A stretch of 64,000 nt of DNA from an uncultured Oscillospiraceae bacterium. GTDB lineage: Bacteria > Bacillota > Clostridia > Oscillospirales > Oscillospiraceae. Positions 8,101 through 17,542 of the stretch are shown one piece after another. The position numbers and the translations under genes are program-made. The first letter of the stretch is position 1. Every line of letters starts with the position of its first letter. The notes under the pieces were generated by a model. The model saw only the letters and a list, made by a program, of their open reading frames with translations. It was not told the origin of the DNA and made no database searches. The DNA is taken from NCBI GenBank assembly GCA_947626845.1, contig CANQTW010000007.1, positions 37,952 to 101,951 of the forward strand, given 5' to 3'.

Positions 8101-8826
8101 TCAGCCCACCTGGACGGTGATGACCACGTAGTTGATCATCATGTGCAAAAACACCGGCGCCCAGAGGGTCTTGGAGTAGTCGTAGGCCCACCCCAGCACA
8201 AGCCCCGCGGGCAGGTATTGCAGCAGGTAGAGCAGCAGCGAGGGGTGGAAGTCGTAGACCATATAGCTCCACAGGTGGTAGACGGCGAAGAGCAGGGTGG
8301 AGACGGCATAGCCTAAGACGGCGTTTTTCCGCCGCAGGGAGCCGAACACCACGCCCCGGAACAGCGTCTCCTCCACCATGGGCGCCAGCAGGACGCCGAT
8401 GACCAGCATCTTGTTGGGGTTGAGCTTTGTGGAGGCGTTGACGGCGGCGGAATTGGGGTTGGTCAGGTTCTCCAGGAAGAACTGGAGGCCCAGGCTGACC
8501 AGGTTCGACAGGAACACATAGGCGATAAAGCCCACCAGCACGGCGATGACGGTCCTTCCGAAGTTGGCGCACATATCCGCGAAGGTCTCCCGCAGGTAGT
8601 GGAACAGAAAGCCCAGCAGATACGCGAACCCCACGGCGTAGTACAAAAGGTTGAGCCAGGTTTCCCCCAGGCGGAAGCCCATCAGCGGGAACACATAGGC
8701 GTTCAGGGCCGAGAGGATATAGGCCATGGCGAACATGTGGACAAATACATATACCCACCCCAGGATCAGCTCCACATAGGTCATGGGGTAGGGGAAGCCT
8801 GCGCCGGTATGCTTTTTCGCGCTCAT
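8101..8826 (-). CDS. CPBP-family (CAAX-like) intramembrane metalloprotease
   Basis: 241-aa polytopic membrane protein with the three CPBP/Abi signatures in order: EETLFRGVVFG (glutamates of motif 1), a VYHLWSY segment (motif 2 His), and FLHMMINYV (motif 3 His and Asn). These residues bind the catalytic zinc in Rce1-type proteases. Bacterial members act in bacteriocin immunity, signalling or prenyl-protein-like cleavage; the substrate is unknown. Its start overlaps the mutS stop by 4 bp, so it is translated with mutS and is the last gene of that unit. Confidence 0.85.
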   Translation of the reverse strand: MSAKKHTGAGFPYPMTYVELILGWVYVFVHMFAMAYILSALNAYVFPLMGFRLGETWLNLLYYAVGFAYLLGFLFHYLRETFADMCANFGRTVIAVLVGFIAYVFLSNLVSLGLQFFLENLTNPNSAAVNASTKLNPNKMLVIGVLLAPMVEETLFRGVVFGSLRRKNAVLGYAVSTLLFAVYHLWSYMVYDFHPSLLLYLLQYLPAGLVLGWAYDYSKTLWAPVFLHMMINYVVITVQVG

Positions 8827-11426
8827 GATCTCACCTTCCTGATCAGTTTATCCAGAATGCCCTGGCACTCCAGGGGCGTCAGCGTATTGATGTCCAGGTT
8901 CCGCAGCTCCTCCGTCACCTGGTCGGACACTAAGGAACCCAGGGAAATTTGGTCCGGCCCGGTCTCCGGGAGGGCCATGCGGGCCGGGACGGCGGAGGCC
9001 CTGCCCGCGGTCAGGTCCGCCAGCACGGCCTTGGCCCGCCGGATCACGGCGTCCGGCACGCCGGCCAGCTTGGCCACCTCCACGCCGTAGCTGTCGTCGG
9101 CGCCGCCGGGGACGATCTTCCGCAGGAAAATCAGCTCGTCGCCCCGCTTTTTGGCGGAGATGTTGTAGTTTTTCACGCCCTCCACCTGCCCCTCCAGGGC
9201 CGTCAGCTCGTGGTAGTGGGTGGCGAACATGGTGCGGGCGCCAAGCCGGCGCTTGTCGGCGCAGTACTCCAGCACCGCCCTGGCGATGGCCATGCCGTCG
9301 TAGGTGGAGGTGCCCCGGCCTATCTCGTCCAGCAGGATGAGGGAGCGGGACGTGGCGGCCTTCAGGATGGAGGCCACCTCGCTCATCTCCACCATGAAGG
9401 TGGACATGCCCCCCGCCAGGTCATCGGAGGCGCCGATGCGGGTGAACACCCGGTCCAGAAGGCCCACGCGGGCCGTCCTGGCCGGGACGAAGGAGCCGAT
9501 CTGCGCCATGAGGCAGATGAGGGCGGTCTGGCGCATGTAGGTGGATTTACCGGCCATATTGGGGCCGGTGATGATGGCGGTATCGGCCCCCAGGGGGCTC
9601 AGATGGGTGTCGTTGGGGACGAACAGCGTGTCCTTCTGGGTCAGCTCCACCACCGGATGGCGTCCGTCCACGATGTCGATGCCGCCCTCGGCGGTGACCT
9701 CCGGCATACACCAGTTGTAGTCGGCGGCGCACTGGGCGAAGGAGCACAGCACGTCCAGGCTGGCCAGCTCCTGGGCGGTGGACTGGACCCGCAGGACCTG
9801 GCCGGCGATGGACCGGCGCAGTCCGGAGAAGATCTTGAACTCCAGCTCGTTGAGCCGGTCACCGGCGGTGAGCAGCTCCTCCTCCAGGTTTTTCAGCTCC
9901 TCGGTGATGAACCGCTCGCAGTTGACCAGGGTCTGCTTTCGTATGTAGTCCTCCGGCACGTCCTCGGACTGGGCGCGGGGGATCTCGATATAGTAGCCGA
10001 ACACCTTGTTGTAGCCGATGCGCAGTTTTTTACCTGTGCGGGCCTTCTCCCTGGCCTCAATCTCGGAGAGGGCGGTCTTGCTGCCCCGAAGCAGGGAGCG
10101 CAGGCGGTCCACCTCCGGGTCAAATCCGGCCCGCACCATGCCGCCCTCCCGGACGGAGACGGGAGGATCGTCGCAGAGGGTCTCGTCGATGCTGTTTTTG
10201 ATGTCCGCAAGGTCATCCATGGCCCGAATCTCCTGCATCAGGGGGGAGGTCATGCCCTCTACATGCGCCAGCACCTCCGGGATGCGTGCTATGGAGGCGG
10301 AAAGGGCCGTCAGGTCCTTGCAGTTGACGGTGCCGAACACGGTCTTGCCGATGATGCGCTCCATGTCCCCGATGCCCCGCAGGGCACCGGCCAGCTCGCC
10401 GCGGGCCACGCTGTCGGAAGTTAGCTCGTTCACCGCCGCCAGCCTCCGGCTGATGGGCGCCAAGGACAGCAGGGGACGGGCCACCCAGGAGCGGATCAGG
10501 CGGGAGCCCATGGGCGTTTTCGTCTTGTCCATGGCCCAGAGCAGGCTTCCGCGCTTTTCTCTGGTGCGCATGTTGTAGAGCAGCTCCAGATTCCGCAGGG
10601 TCTGCAGGTCCAGCTCCATATACCGCCCGTCGGTGTAGAAATCCAGCTTGTTGATATAGCTCAGGTCGGCCTTCTGGGTCTCGGTGACGTAGCTAAGCAG
10701 GGCCCCGATGGCCCGCACGGCCTGGGTCTCCTGCCCCAGGCCCAGCTCGTCCAGGGAGTCCACGGCGAACTGGCGGCACACAAGACCGGCGCAGGCGGCG
10801 TATTCAAACCGCTCCTCCGCCGTCTGGGAGAGGGTGTGGAACCAGGTGCTCAGCACCGCCGTCAGGTCCCGACTGGCCGCCGCGCCGGTGTTCAGCACCA
10901 GCTCCGAGGGGGCGTAGCGGCCCAGCTCGTTGACGATGCGCGCGGAGGAGCCGGCGTCAAAGGAGCGGGCGCTGATCTCGCCGGTGGAGATGTCCGCGAA
11001 GCAGACGGCGGCGCCGGTGTCCTCGATGCAGATGGCGCCGATGTAGTTGGAGGCGCCGTCGGTGAGCATGGAGGCGTCGGTGGCGGTGCCGGGGGTGATG
11101 ATGCGGATGACATCCCGCTCCACCAGGCCCTTTGCCAGGGCCGGGTCCTCCATCTGCTCGCAGATGGCCACCTTGTAGCCCTTGGCGATCAGGCGGCCTA
11201 TGTAGGCCTCCGAGGAGTGATAGGGCACGCCGCACATGGGCACCTGCTCCTCCTTCTCCTTGCCCCGGTCACGGGTGGTGAGGGTCAGGTCCAGCTCCCT
11301 GGAGGCCAGGCGGGCGTCCTCGTCGAACATCTCATAGAAATCTCCCAGCCGGAAGAAAAGGATGCAGTCGCCGTGCTGGGCCTTGATGGCGTTGTACTGC
11401 CGCATCATCGGCGTGATCTCAGGCAT
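8823..11426 (-). CDS. mutS: DNA mismatch repair protein MutS
   Basis: 867 aa, normal length. The N-terminal mismatch-binding Phe-x-Glu lies in GDFYEMF. The ATPase domain has Walker A GPNMAGKST, Walker B LILLDEIGRGTSTYDG and the ATHYHEL signature. MutS recognises mispairs and recruits MutL, whose gene lies 3 kb away on the other strand. The gene lies downstream of miaB on the same strand, separated by a 400-bp gap filled with a dispersed repeat. The start MPEITPMMRQY is typical of MutS. Confidence 0.97.
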   Translation of the reverse strand: MPEITPMMRQYNAIKAQHGDCILFFRLGDFYEMFDEDARLASRELDLTLTTRDRGKEKEEQVPMCGVPYHSSEAYIGRLIAKGYKVAICEQMEDPALAKGLVERDVIRIITPGTATDASMLTDGASNYIGAICIEDTGAAVCFADISTGEISARSFDAGSSARIVNELGRYAPSELVLNTGAAASRDLTAVLSTWFHTLSQTAEERFEYAACAGLVCRQFAVDSLDELGLGQETQAVRAIGALLSYVTETQKADLSYINKLDFYTDGRYMELDLQTLRNLELLYNMRTREKRGSLLWAMDKTKTPMGSRLIRSWVARPLLSLAPISRRLAAVNELTSDSVARGELAGALRGIGDMERIIGKTVFGTVNCKDLTALSASIARIPEVLAHVEGMTSPLMQEIRAMDDLADIKNSIDETLCDDPPVSVREGGMVRAGFDPEVDRLRSLLRGSKTALSEIEAREKARTGKKLRIGYNKVFGYYIEIPRAQSEDVPEDYIRKQTLVNCERFITEELKNLEEELLTAGDRLNELEFKIFSGLRRSIAGQVLRVQSTAQELASLDVLCSFAQCAADYNWCMPEVTAEGGIDIVDGRHPVVELTQKDTLFVPNDTHLSPLGADTAIITGPNMAGKSTYMRQTALICLMAQIGSFVPARTARVGLLDRVFTRIGASDDLAGGMSTFMVEMSEVASILKAATSRSLILLDEIGRGTSTYDGMAIARAVLEYCADKRRLGARTMFATHYHELTALEGQVEGVKNYNISAKKRGDELIFLRKIVPGGADDSYGVEVAKLAGVPDAVIRRAKAVLADLTAGRASAVPARMALPETGPDQISLGSLVSDQVTEELRNLDINTLTPLECQGILDKLIRKVRS

Positions 11427-11832
11427 ACGCGGGCCTTCTTTCTTTCATAGTCTGCGCGAAATATGCGGAAACGGGCAAAGCCCGTCGAGACTGTCGAAAA
11501 AGCCCTGAGGGACTTTTTCCGACAAAGGGAACGTGCGGGCATTTTTTCTGAATTTAGCGAAATTCAGAAAAAATTGCCCTGCCGTCACGCTGCGCGCACC
11601 GTCGTTGTCGCGGAAGTCGTGATACCTCACCTCCGCGCCAGCGCGAAGGCTCAGTCGCGGACTTCGCTCCGCCTTCCCCCACCGGGCAGCGGCCCGGCGG
11701 GGGCCCCATTAGCACACTTGCGTGACAAAAGGGATTTTTTCCGACGCGCATGTCGCCGGAAAAAATATCGAATTTGAGTTTTTTGACAAGCTGAACGGGC
11801 AAAGCCCGGCATAAAGCTTTTCGCTCTCCGTG
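11427..11832. other. gap between miaB and mutS, occupied by the dispersed repeat
   Basis: The gap contains no gene. Almost all of it is the longest copy of the dispersed hairpin repeat, flanked by short CGGGCAAAGCCCG palindromic pieces at about 11472-11485 and 11795-11808. Confidence 0.6.
11492..11788 (+). repeat. dispersed hairpin repeat, copy 1 (with internal insertion)
   Basis: Hairpins at 11493-11523 (GTCGAAAAAG/CTTTTTCCGAC), 11542-11573 (TTTTTTCTGAATTT/AAATTCAGAAAAAA) and 11733-11766 (TTTTTTCCGACG/GTCGCCGGAAAAAA), ending in TTTGAGTTTTTTGACA. The order and sequence match copies at 14443-14632 and 30596-30785. This copy holds about 110 extra bp at 11598-11710 that the others lack. Confidence 0.85.
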
Positions 11833-13233
11833 TCACACAAGCTCCCCGAAGAGCGCCCAGGTGTTGGAGCCGGTGATCCTGACGGTTTGGAACGTGCCGG
11901 TGAGGGAGGCGTCCGCCCGCAGGCGCACCAGCCTGCCGCCGGAGGTGCGGGAGGTGAGATAGTCCCCCTCCTGTCCGTCCACCAGCACCCGAAGGGCGCG
12001 GCCCACATAGGCCCGGTGCTTCTCCTCGGAGATCCGGTTCTGAAGGGCCACCAGGGCGTCGAACCGGCGCTGTTTTTCCTCCCTGGTGAAGGGGTCGGGC
12101 ATCCTTGCCGCCGGGGTGCCAGTCCGGGGGGAGAAGATGAAGGTGAAGAGGGCGTCGAAGCGCACCTCCTCCACGAGGCGCAGGGTGTCCTCAAATTCCT
12201 CCTCCGTCTCGCCGGGGAAGCCCACGATCACGTCGGAGGTGAGCACCACGTCGGGCATATAGGCGCGGGCCATACGGATGAGGTCGAGATACGCCTCCCG
12301 CGTATACCGCCGGTTCATGGCGGAGAGCACCCGGTTCGATCCCGACTGGAAGGGCAGATGGATATGGCGGGCGCATTTTTCGCAGTTCGCCATGGTGGAA
12401 AAGAGCTTTTCACCGGCGTCCTTGGGGTGGCTGGTCATGAAGCGGATGAGGAAATCGCCGGGGATATCGTTGATACGGGCGATCAGGTCGGAGAAATCCA
12501 CCCCCTCCGGCAGGTCCTTGCCGTAGGAGTTGACGTTCTGTCCCAGGAGGGTGATGTCCTTGTACCCCGCCGCCGCCAGGGCGCGGGCCTCCTCCAGCAC
12601 GTCCTCCGGACGCCTTGACCGCTCCCGTCCCCGTACATAGGGGACGATGCAGTAGGAGCAGAAGTTGTCGCACCCGTACATGACGGGCAGCCACGCCTTC
12701 ACGGCGCTGTCCCGCGACGAGGGCAGTCCCTCGGCCACACAGCCGTCGGAAGGGGCGGTCTCAAAGATGCGCCCTTCCCCCTGGAGCTGGCGCAGAAGAA
12801 ATTCCGGAAAGCGCCACAGCTCATGGGGGCCGAACACCACACGGACGTGACGGTAGGAATTTTTGATCCTGTCCGCCATCCCCGGCTCCTGCATCATACA
12901 GCCGCACAGGCAGATGATCTGGCTGGGCCGGGCCTTTTTGGTGTGGGTCAGGGCGCCCACGTTGCCCAGGACCCGCTGTTCGGCGTGCTCCCGCACGGCG
13001 CAGGTATTGATGACGATGACGTCGGCGGCGTATTCGTCCCGCGTCTCCCCGTAGCCCATGGCCTTCAGCATCCCGCGGAGCTTCTCGCTGTCGGCCTCGT
13101 TCTGCTGGCAGCCGTAGGTGTCCACCAGCGCCAGGGGAGGCGGCTCCAGGCCGGCGTTCAGCTCCGCCACCCGCTCCATGATGTCCCGCTGGCGGGCCAG
13201 CTCCTGGGCGGTGATCTCAATTCTCTGCTTCAT
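11833..13233 (-). CDS. miaB: tRNA-2-methylthio-N6-dimethylallyladenosine synthase MiaB
   Basis: 466-aa radical-SAM methylthiotransferase that adds the methylthio group to i6A37 in tRNAs reading UNN codons. The N-terminal UPF0004 domain has three cysteines (TYGCQQNEAD, NTCAVREHAE, CLCGCMMQ) for the auxiliary Fe-S cluster. The radical-SAM motif CDNFCSYC lies near residue 210. A C-terminal TRAM-like region (about 400-460) is present. MiaA, which makes its substrate i6A37, is encoded at 16608. It is transcribed towards mutS. Confidence 0.95.
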   Translation of the reverse strand: MKQRIEITAQELARQRDIMERVAELNAGLEPPPLALVDTYGCQQNEADSEKLRGMLKAMGYGETRDEYAADVIVINTCAVREHAEQRVLGNVGALTHTKKARPSQIICLCGCMMQEPGMADRIKNSYRHVRVVFGPHELWRFPEFLLRQLQGEGRIFETAPSDGCVAEGLPSSRDSAVKAWLPVMYGCDNFCSYCIVPYVRGRERSRRPEDVLEEARALAAAGYKDITLLGQNVNSYGKDLPEGVDFSDLIARINDIPGDFLIRFMTSHPKDAGEKLFSTMANCEKCARHIHLPFQSGSNRVLSAMNRRYTREAYLDLIRMARAYMPDVVLTSDVIVGFPGETEEEFEDTLRLVEEVRFDALFTFIFSPRTGTPAARMPDPFTREEKQRRFDALVALQNRISEEKHRAYVGRALRVLVDGQEGDYLTSRTSGGRLVRLRADASLTGTFQTVRITGSNTWALFGELV

Positions 13234-13303
13234 ACGGCAATTTCTCCGGTATCATTTTATTTGTAATGGTATTTTAACAAAAATAAGTGGAATTTACAAG
13301 AAC

Positions 13304-13327
13304 TATCGTGTATAATATCGTGTAGAA
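13304..13327 (+). promoter_or_regulatory. probable -10 region, tandem 12-bp repeat before the alanine-racemase-like gene
   Basis: Two near-identical 12-mers, TATCGTGTATAA and TATCGTGTAGAA, abut here; the first contains TATAAT at 13311-13316. A matching -35 at standard spacing is not obvious, so an activator or alternative sigma factor is possible. Confidence 0.35.
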
Positions 13328-13382
13328 TAATCAGTAAATTGATCCCTTGCGCGTTTACCTGATTGACGGGGAGGTTGAACAT

Positions 13383-14438
13383 ATGAAAAATCTTGTCATC
13401 GACAAGGCGGCCATCAAATCGAACCTGGACGCGGTGAAGGCCAGGGCCAGGGGCGTACAGATCTGGGCCGATCTCACCGGCGACGCCTTTGGCCTGGGCC
13501 TTGTGGCCACGGCGAAGCTTCTCCGGCAGGAGGGTATCCGCTCCTTTGCCGTCTCCGATCCCAGGGACGCCAGGGCCCTGCGGGACGCGGGCTTCACCGA
13601 GGAGACGCTGATGATGCTCCGCTCCACCGCCGACGAGCAGGAGCTGAGGGAGCTGATCGACCTGAACGTGGTCTGTACCGTCGGCTCCTATGAGGCCGCC
13701 GTGGCCCTGAACGGCATTGCCGAGGAGCACAAGACGGTGGTGGAGGTGCAGATCAAGATCGACACCGGCCTTGGCCGGTACGGATTCATCGTCTCGGAGA
13801 CGGACAAGATCGCCAACATCTACCGCTTCATGTCCAATTTGGCGGTGGTGGGCGTCTTTTCCTCCTATGCCCAGTCCTGGAAGAGCCGCAAGGCCACACT
13901 CCAGCAGCTGGAGGCCCTGAAGCAGGTGCTGGAGGTCCTTCATAAGCAGGGATTTGAGACGGGGATGGCCCACATCTGCGACTCCGCGGCCCTGTTCGCC
14001 TATGATTTCGACCTGCTGGACGCGGTGCGGGTGGGTACCGCCTTCTCCGGGCGCGTGGCCGGAAAGGCCGCCCCCGGCCTGACCAAGGTGGGCTACATAG
14101 AGGCCGGCATCGAGGAGGTGGGCTGGTTCCCCAAGGGCCACCGGGTAGGCGGCCTGGCGCTGAAAAAACCGGCGCGGCTGGCGGTGGTGTCCGTGGGCTA
14201 TTACCACGGCTTCGGCATGACCCGCCACGAGCAGGGCCAGAGCGTGTGGGATATGCTGAGGGCCTGGCGGCGGCGCCCCACGGTGAAGCTGGGGAACGCC
14301 AAGCTGAGGATCGTAGGCGAGGTGGGCATGACGCACACCATCCTGGACGTCACCGACGTCAAATGCCGGGTGGGGGACACCGTGACCATGGACGTGGACC
14401 CGGTGAACGTGAAGGGCCTGACGAGAATATATAGATAA
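13383..14438 (+). CDS. alanine-racemase-fold protein lacking the PLP lysine
   Basis: 351 aa from the ATG at 13383, chosen because GGGGAGG sits 8 bp upstream; an upstream in-frame start at 13347 has no such site. The fold matches alanine racemase: N-terminal TIM-barrel strands, VQIKIDTGLGRYGF in mid-protein, and a C-terminal beta domain with VSVGYYHGFG and IVGEVGMTHTILDV. The barrel motif that normally reads V-K-A-(N/D)-A-Y-G is here L-T-G-D-A-F-G, so the Schiff-base lysine is Thr32. Racemase activity is therefore unlikely. It may be a binding or regulatory paralogue; its role is unknown. Confidence 0.8.
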   Translation: MKNLVIDKAAIKSNLDAVKARARGVQIWADLTGDAFGLGLVATAKLLRQEGIRSFAVSDPRDARALRDAGFTEETLMMLRSTADEQELRELIDLNVVCTVGSYEAAVALNGIAEEHKTVVEVQIKIDTGLGRYGFIVSETDKIANIYRFMSNLAVVGVFSSYAQSWKSRKATLQQLEALKQVLEVLHKQGFETGMAHICDSAALFAYDFDLLDAVRVGTAFSGRVAGKAAPGLTKVGYIEAGIEEVGWFPKGHRVGGLALKKPARLAVVSVGYYHGFGMTRHEQGQSVWDMLRAWRRRPTVKLGNAKLRIVGEVGMTHTILDVTDVKCRVGDTVTMDVDPVNVKGLTRIYR

Positions 14439-14442
14439 GATA

Positions 14443-14632
14443 GCGGAAAAAGCCTGTTAAGGCTTTTTCCGACAAGGGGAACGTGCGGGCAATTTTCTCT
14501 GAATTTTGCGAAATTCAGAGAAAATCACCCTGCTGTCGCTCTGCATGCACGCGGAGCGCACACTTGTGCGACAAAAGGGATTTTTTCCGACGCACATGTC
14601 GCCGGAAAAAATATTGAATTTGAGTTTTTGAC
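14443..14632 (+). repeat. dispersed hairpin repeat, copy 2
   Basis: 190 bp between the racemase-like gene and mutL. The same three hairpins as copy 1 lie at about 14444-14472, 14492-14523 and 14581-14611, followed by the same TTTGAGTTTTTGACA end. It stops 18 bp before the mutL start, so transcripts into mutL may have to cross it. Confidence 0.85.
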
Positions 14633-14649
14633 AGCAGAGAGGAAAGACT

Positions 14650-16611
14650 ATGCCAAAGATACATGAAATGCCGCCCCATCTGGCGGACCTCATCGCCGCC
14701 GGGGAGGTGGTGGAGAGGCCGGCCAGCGTGGTCAAGGAGCTGGTGGAGAACGCCATAGACGCCGGTGCCGGCGCCGTCACCGTGGAGATACGCTCCGGCG
14801 GTATGGCGGAGATCCGCGTCACCGACGACGGCTGCGGCATCGCGGAGGAGGATGTGGAGACGGCCTTTTTGCGCCACGCCACCTCCAAGCTGCGGACGGA
14901 GCGGGACCTGGAGGCCATCGGCACCCTGGGGTTCCGGGGGGAGGCGCTGGCGGCCATCGCCAGCGTGTCGCGGGTGGAGCTGATTACCTGTGAGCGGGGC
15001 GCCGCCGAGGGCACCAGGCTTGTGCTGGAGGGCGGCGTCAAGACCGCCAAGGGTCCGGCGGGCCACCCGGCGGGGACCACCATCTGCGTTCGGGACCTTT
15101 TTTTCAACACCCCGGCGCGGCAGAAATTCATGAAGAACGACAGGGCCGAGGGCGCCGCCGTCACCACCGCCGTGGTGCGTCTGGCGCTGAGCCATCCGGA
15201 GATCTCCCTCCGCTACATCCGGGAGGGCCGGGAGGAGTACCACACCCCCGGCGACGGGCGGCTCCAGTCCGCCGCCTACTGCACCCTGGGCCGGGAGTTT
15301 GCCAGGGGGCTGCTGCCCGTATCCGGCAAGACGGAGGGCATGGAGGTCAGCGGCTATACGTCCACCCCCGCCGCGGCCAGGGGCAACCGGTCCTGGCAGT
15401 TTTTCTTCATCAACGGGCGGTTCGTCAAATCAAAGCTTTTACAGGCGGCGGTGGAGCAGGCCTATAAAAACGCCCTGTTTACCGGGCGGTTCCCGGTGTG
15501 CCTTATCGAGCTGACCATGCCCCTGAACGCCGTGGACGTGAACGTCCACCCCACCAAGATGGAGGTGCGCTTTGCCGACGAGCGGGCGGCCTTTGACGCG
15601 GTCTACTGGGCTGTCCGGGGCGCTCTGGAGCGGGAGGACAAGCCGGGGGAGCTGGAGCTGTCCAAGAGCACCGAGGCGGCGCTGCGCTCTCCCGTGGAGG
15701 TTCGGGATATCCCCGGCCATCAGGTCTTTGCCCCCGGCGGAGGGAGGAGACAGCCCCTCTCCGGCGGCTTTGTGGTAGGCAGGGCCAATGTGAAGTCCGG
15801 CGACGAGTTTTATAAGCGGGTCACCGCCGACACCTTCCGCACCGAATACGGCGCGCCGGCGGCCTTCAAAACCGCCATCCGGCCCGCCCAGATCGGGCCT
15901 CAGACGTCCATGAAAAGGGGCGAGGCGGAGCTGGAGGACGCGGTCACGCTCCGGGACGCCGTCAGCGAGGCCCAGACCTTCATCCCCCTCCCGGACCCGG
16001 AGCCTGTTCAGGAGGCCAATCCCGGCCCGGCGTCCGTTCCCGCGGGGCGGGACTGGCGGTATGTGGGGGAGGCCCTGGGCACCTATGTGATCGTGGAGCG
16101 GGGCGACAGCCTTTTCCTCATCGACAAGCACGCCGCCCATGAGCGGATACTGTTTGACAGGCTGAAAAGCCAAAAGCACCAGGCCGCGGGCCAGATGCTC
16201 ATGACCCCCCTGGTGTGCGACCTGGGGGGCGAGACCGCCGGGACGCTGACGGAGAACGAGGCCCTTCTCAATGAGCTGGGCTTTGAGTTCTCCGACTTCG
16301 GCGGCGGCAGTGTGGCCCTCCGGCAGGTGCCTATCGACATGGACCTGTCCGACCCCGCCGGGATGCTGGAGGAGATCGCGGAGAAGCTGAAAACCGGCGG
16401 CAGGCGGGACGTGGAGGCCATGCGGGACGACGTGCTCCATACCGTGGCCTGCAAGGCGGCCATCAAGGCCGGGAAGCGGACGGACCCCAGGGAGCTTACG
16501 GGCCTTATCGACGCGGTGCTCTCCGGCGCGGTGCGCTACTGTCCCCACGGCAGGCCCGTCAGCGTGGAGCTGACGAAAGCGCAGCTGGACAGGAGCTTCA
16601 AGCGGGCATGA
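14650..16611 (+). CDS. mutL: DNA mismatch repair protein MutL
   Basis: 653 aa. The N-terminal GHKL ATPase motifs are ENAIDAGA, TDDGCGI and GFRGEAL. The C-terminal dimerisation/endonuclease domain includes DKHAAHERILFD, a close match to the DQHAxxERxxYE metal-binding motif of MutL proteins that nick DNA. The middle (about residues 330-450) is a variable linker. The stop overlaps the miaA start by 4 bp (ATGA). Confidence 0.96.
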   Translation: MPKIHEMPPHLADLIAAGEVVERPASVVKELVENAIDAGAGAVTVEIRSGGMAEIRVTDDGCGIAEEDVETAFLRHATSKLRTERDLEAIGTLGFRGEALAAIASVSRVELITCERGAAEGTRLVLEGGVKTAKGPAGHPAGTTICVRDLFFNTPARQKFMKNDRAEGAAVTTAVVRLALSHPEISLRYIREGREEYHTPGDGRLQSAAYCTLGREFARGLLPVSGKTEGMEVSGYTSTPAAARGNRSWQFFFINGRFVKSKLLQAAVEQAYKNALFTGRFPVCLIELTMPLNAVDVNVHPTKMEVRFADERAAFDAVYWAVRGALEREDKPGELELSKSTEAALRSPVEVRDIPGHQVFAPGGGRRQPLSGGFVVGRANVKSGDEFYKRVTADTFRTEYGAPAAFKTAIRPAQIGPQTSMKRGEAELEDAVTLRDAVSEAQTFIPLPDPEPVQEANPGPASVPAGRDWRYVGEALGTYVIVERGDSLFLIDKHAAHERILFDRLKSQKHQAAGQMLMTPLVCDLGGETAGTLTENEALLNELGFEFSDFGGGSVALRQVPIDMDLSDPAGMLEEIAEKLKTGGRRDVEAMRDDVLHTVACKAAIKAGKRTDPRELTGLIDAVLSGAVRYCPHGRPVSVELTKAQLDRSFKRA

Positions 16612-17540
16612 ACAGGGTGATCGTGATCACGGGGCCTACGGCCACCGGCAAGACGGCCCTGGGCGTCCGGCTGGCGAAGATTTTGGGCGGCGAGGTGGTC
16701 TCCGCCGACTCCATGCAGGTGTATCAGTACATGGACATCGGCACCGCCAAGCCCACGCCGGAGGAGACGGAGGGCGTGCCCCACCATATGATCGACGTGG
16801 TCAGCCCCTTTGAGAGCTACTCCGTGTCCCGCTACGTGGAGGACGCGGCGGCGGTGTGCCGGGAGCTTCTGGGCCGGGGGAAGGTCCCCGTCATCGTGGG
16901 CGGTACGGGCCTTTATATCGAGGCGCTTGTCTCCGGCTGGGACTTTGAGCGCGGCCCCGGCGACGGCACGCTGCGGCAGGAGCTGTCGGCCATGTACGAC
17001 GCGCTGGGCGGGGAGCGGATGCTGGAAAAGCTGGCGCTTGCCGATCCGGAGCGGGCGGGAAAGCTCCATCCCAACGACAAAAAGCGCATCGTTCGGGCGC
17101 TGGAGATCGCGGAAAACGGCGGCAATATCTCCCGACATGACCGGGAGACGCGGGCCGCGCCGCCGCGGTTCGAGGCGAAAACCGTCGTCCTGGGGTACGC
17201 GGACAGGGCCGATCTCTATGACCGCATCGACAGGCGGGTGGACGGTATGATGGCGCGGGGGCTTGTGGATGAGGTGAAAAAGCTCCTGGAGATGGGCCTG
17301 ACCCCGGAGCATACCGCCATGCAGGCCATCGGCTATAAGGAGATCTGCGCGGCCCTGGCGGGAAAATGCTCCCTGGAGGAGGCCGTGGAGACCGTCAAGC
17401 GGGAGTCCCGGCGCTACGCCAAGCGACAGATCAGCTGGTGCAGGCGGTATGAGGACAGGCTTGATGTCATTTTTGAAAAAGTGCCGGATTTTGAAAAGGC
17501 CGTGTCTCTTTCGACAAATTTCTTGAAGGAGCTGGTATAA
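16608..17540 (+). CDS. miaA: tRNA dimethylallyltransferase MiaA
   Basis: 310 aa, family-normal length. The P-loop GPTATGKTALG is at the N-terminus, followed by DSMQVYQYMDIGTAKP (substrate and metal contacts) and GGTGLYIEAL. MiaA adds the dimethylallyl group to A37 of tRNAs that read U-starting codons, making the substrate for MiaB encoded nearby. It is translationally coupled to mutL and followed by hfq, the arrangement common in Clostridia and also in proteobacteria. Confidence 0.96.
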   Translation: MNRVIVITGPTATGKTALGVRLAKILGGEVVSADSMQVYQYMDIGTAKPTPEETEGVPHHMIDVVSPFESYSVSRYVEDAAAVCRELLGRGKVPVIVGGTGLYIEALVSGWDFERGPGDGTLRQELSAMYDALGGERMLEKLALADPERAGKLHPNDKKRIVRALEIAENGGNISRHDRETRAAPPRFEAKTVVLGYADRADLYDRIDRRVDGMMARGLVDEVKKLLEMGLTPEHTAMQAIGYKEICAALAGKCSLEEAVETVKRESRRYAKRQISWCRRYEDRLDVIFEKVPDFEKAVSLSTNFLKELV

Positions 17541-17542
17541 AC

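Noticed and set aside
8949..10424. Plus-strand open frame of 491 codons
   Set aside because: Lies entirely antisense to mutS; no motifs and no ribosome site.
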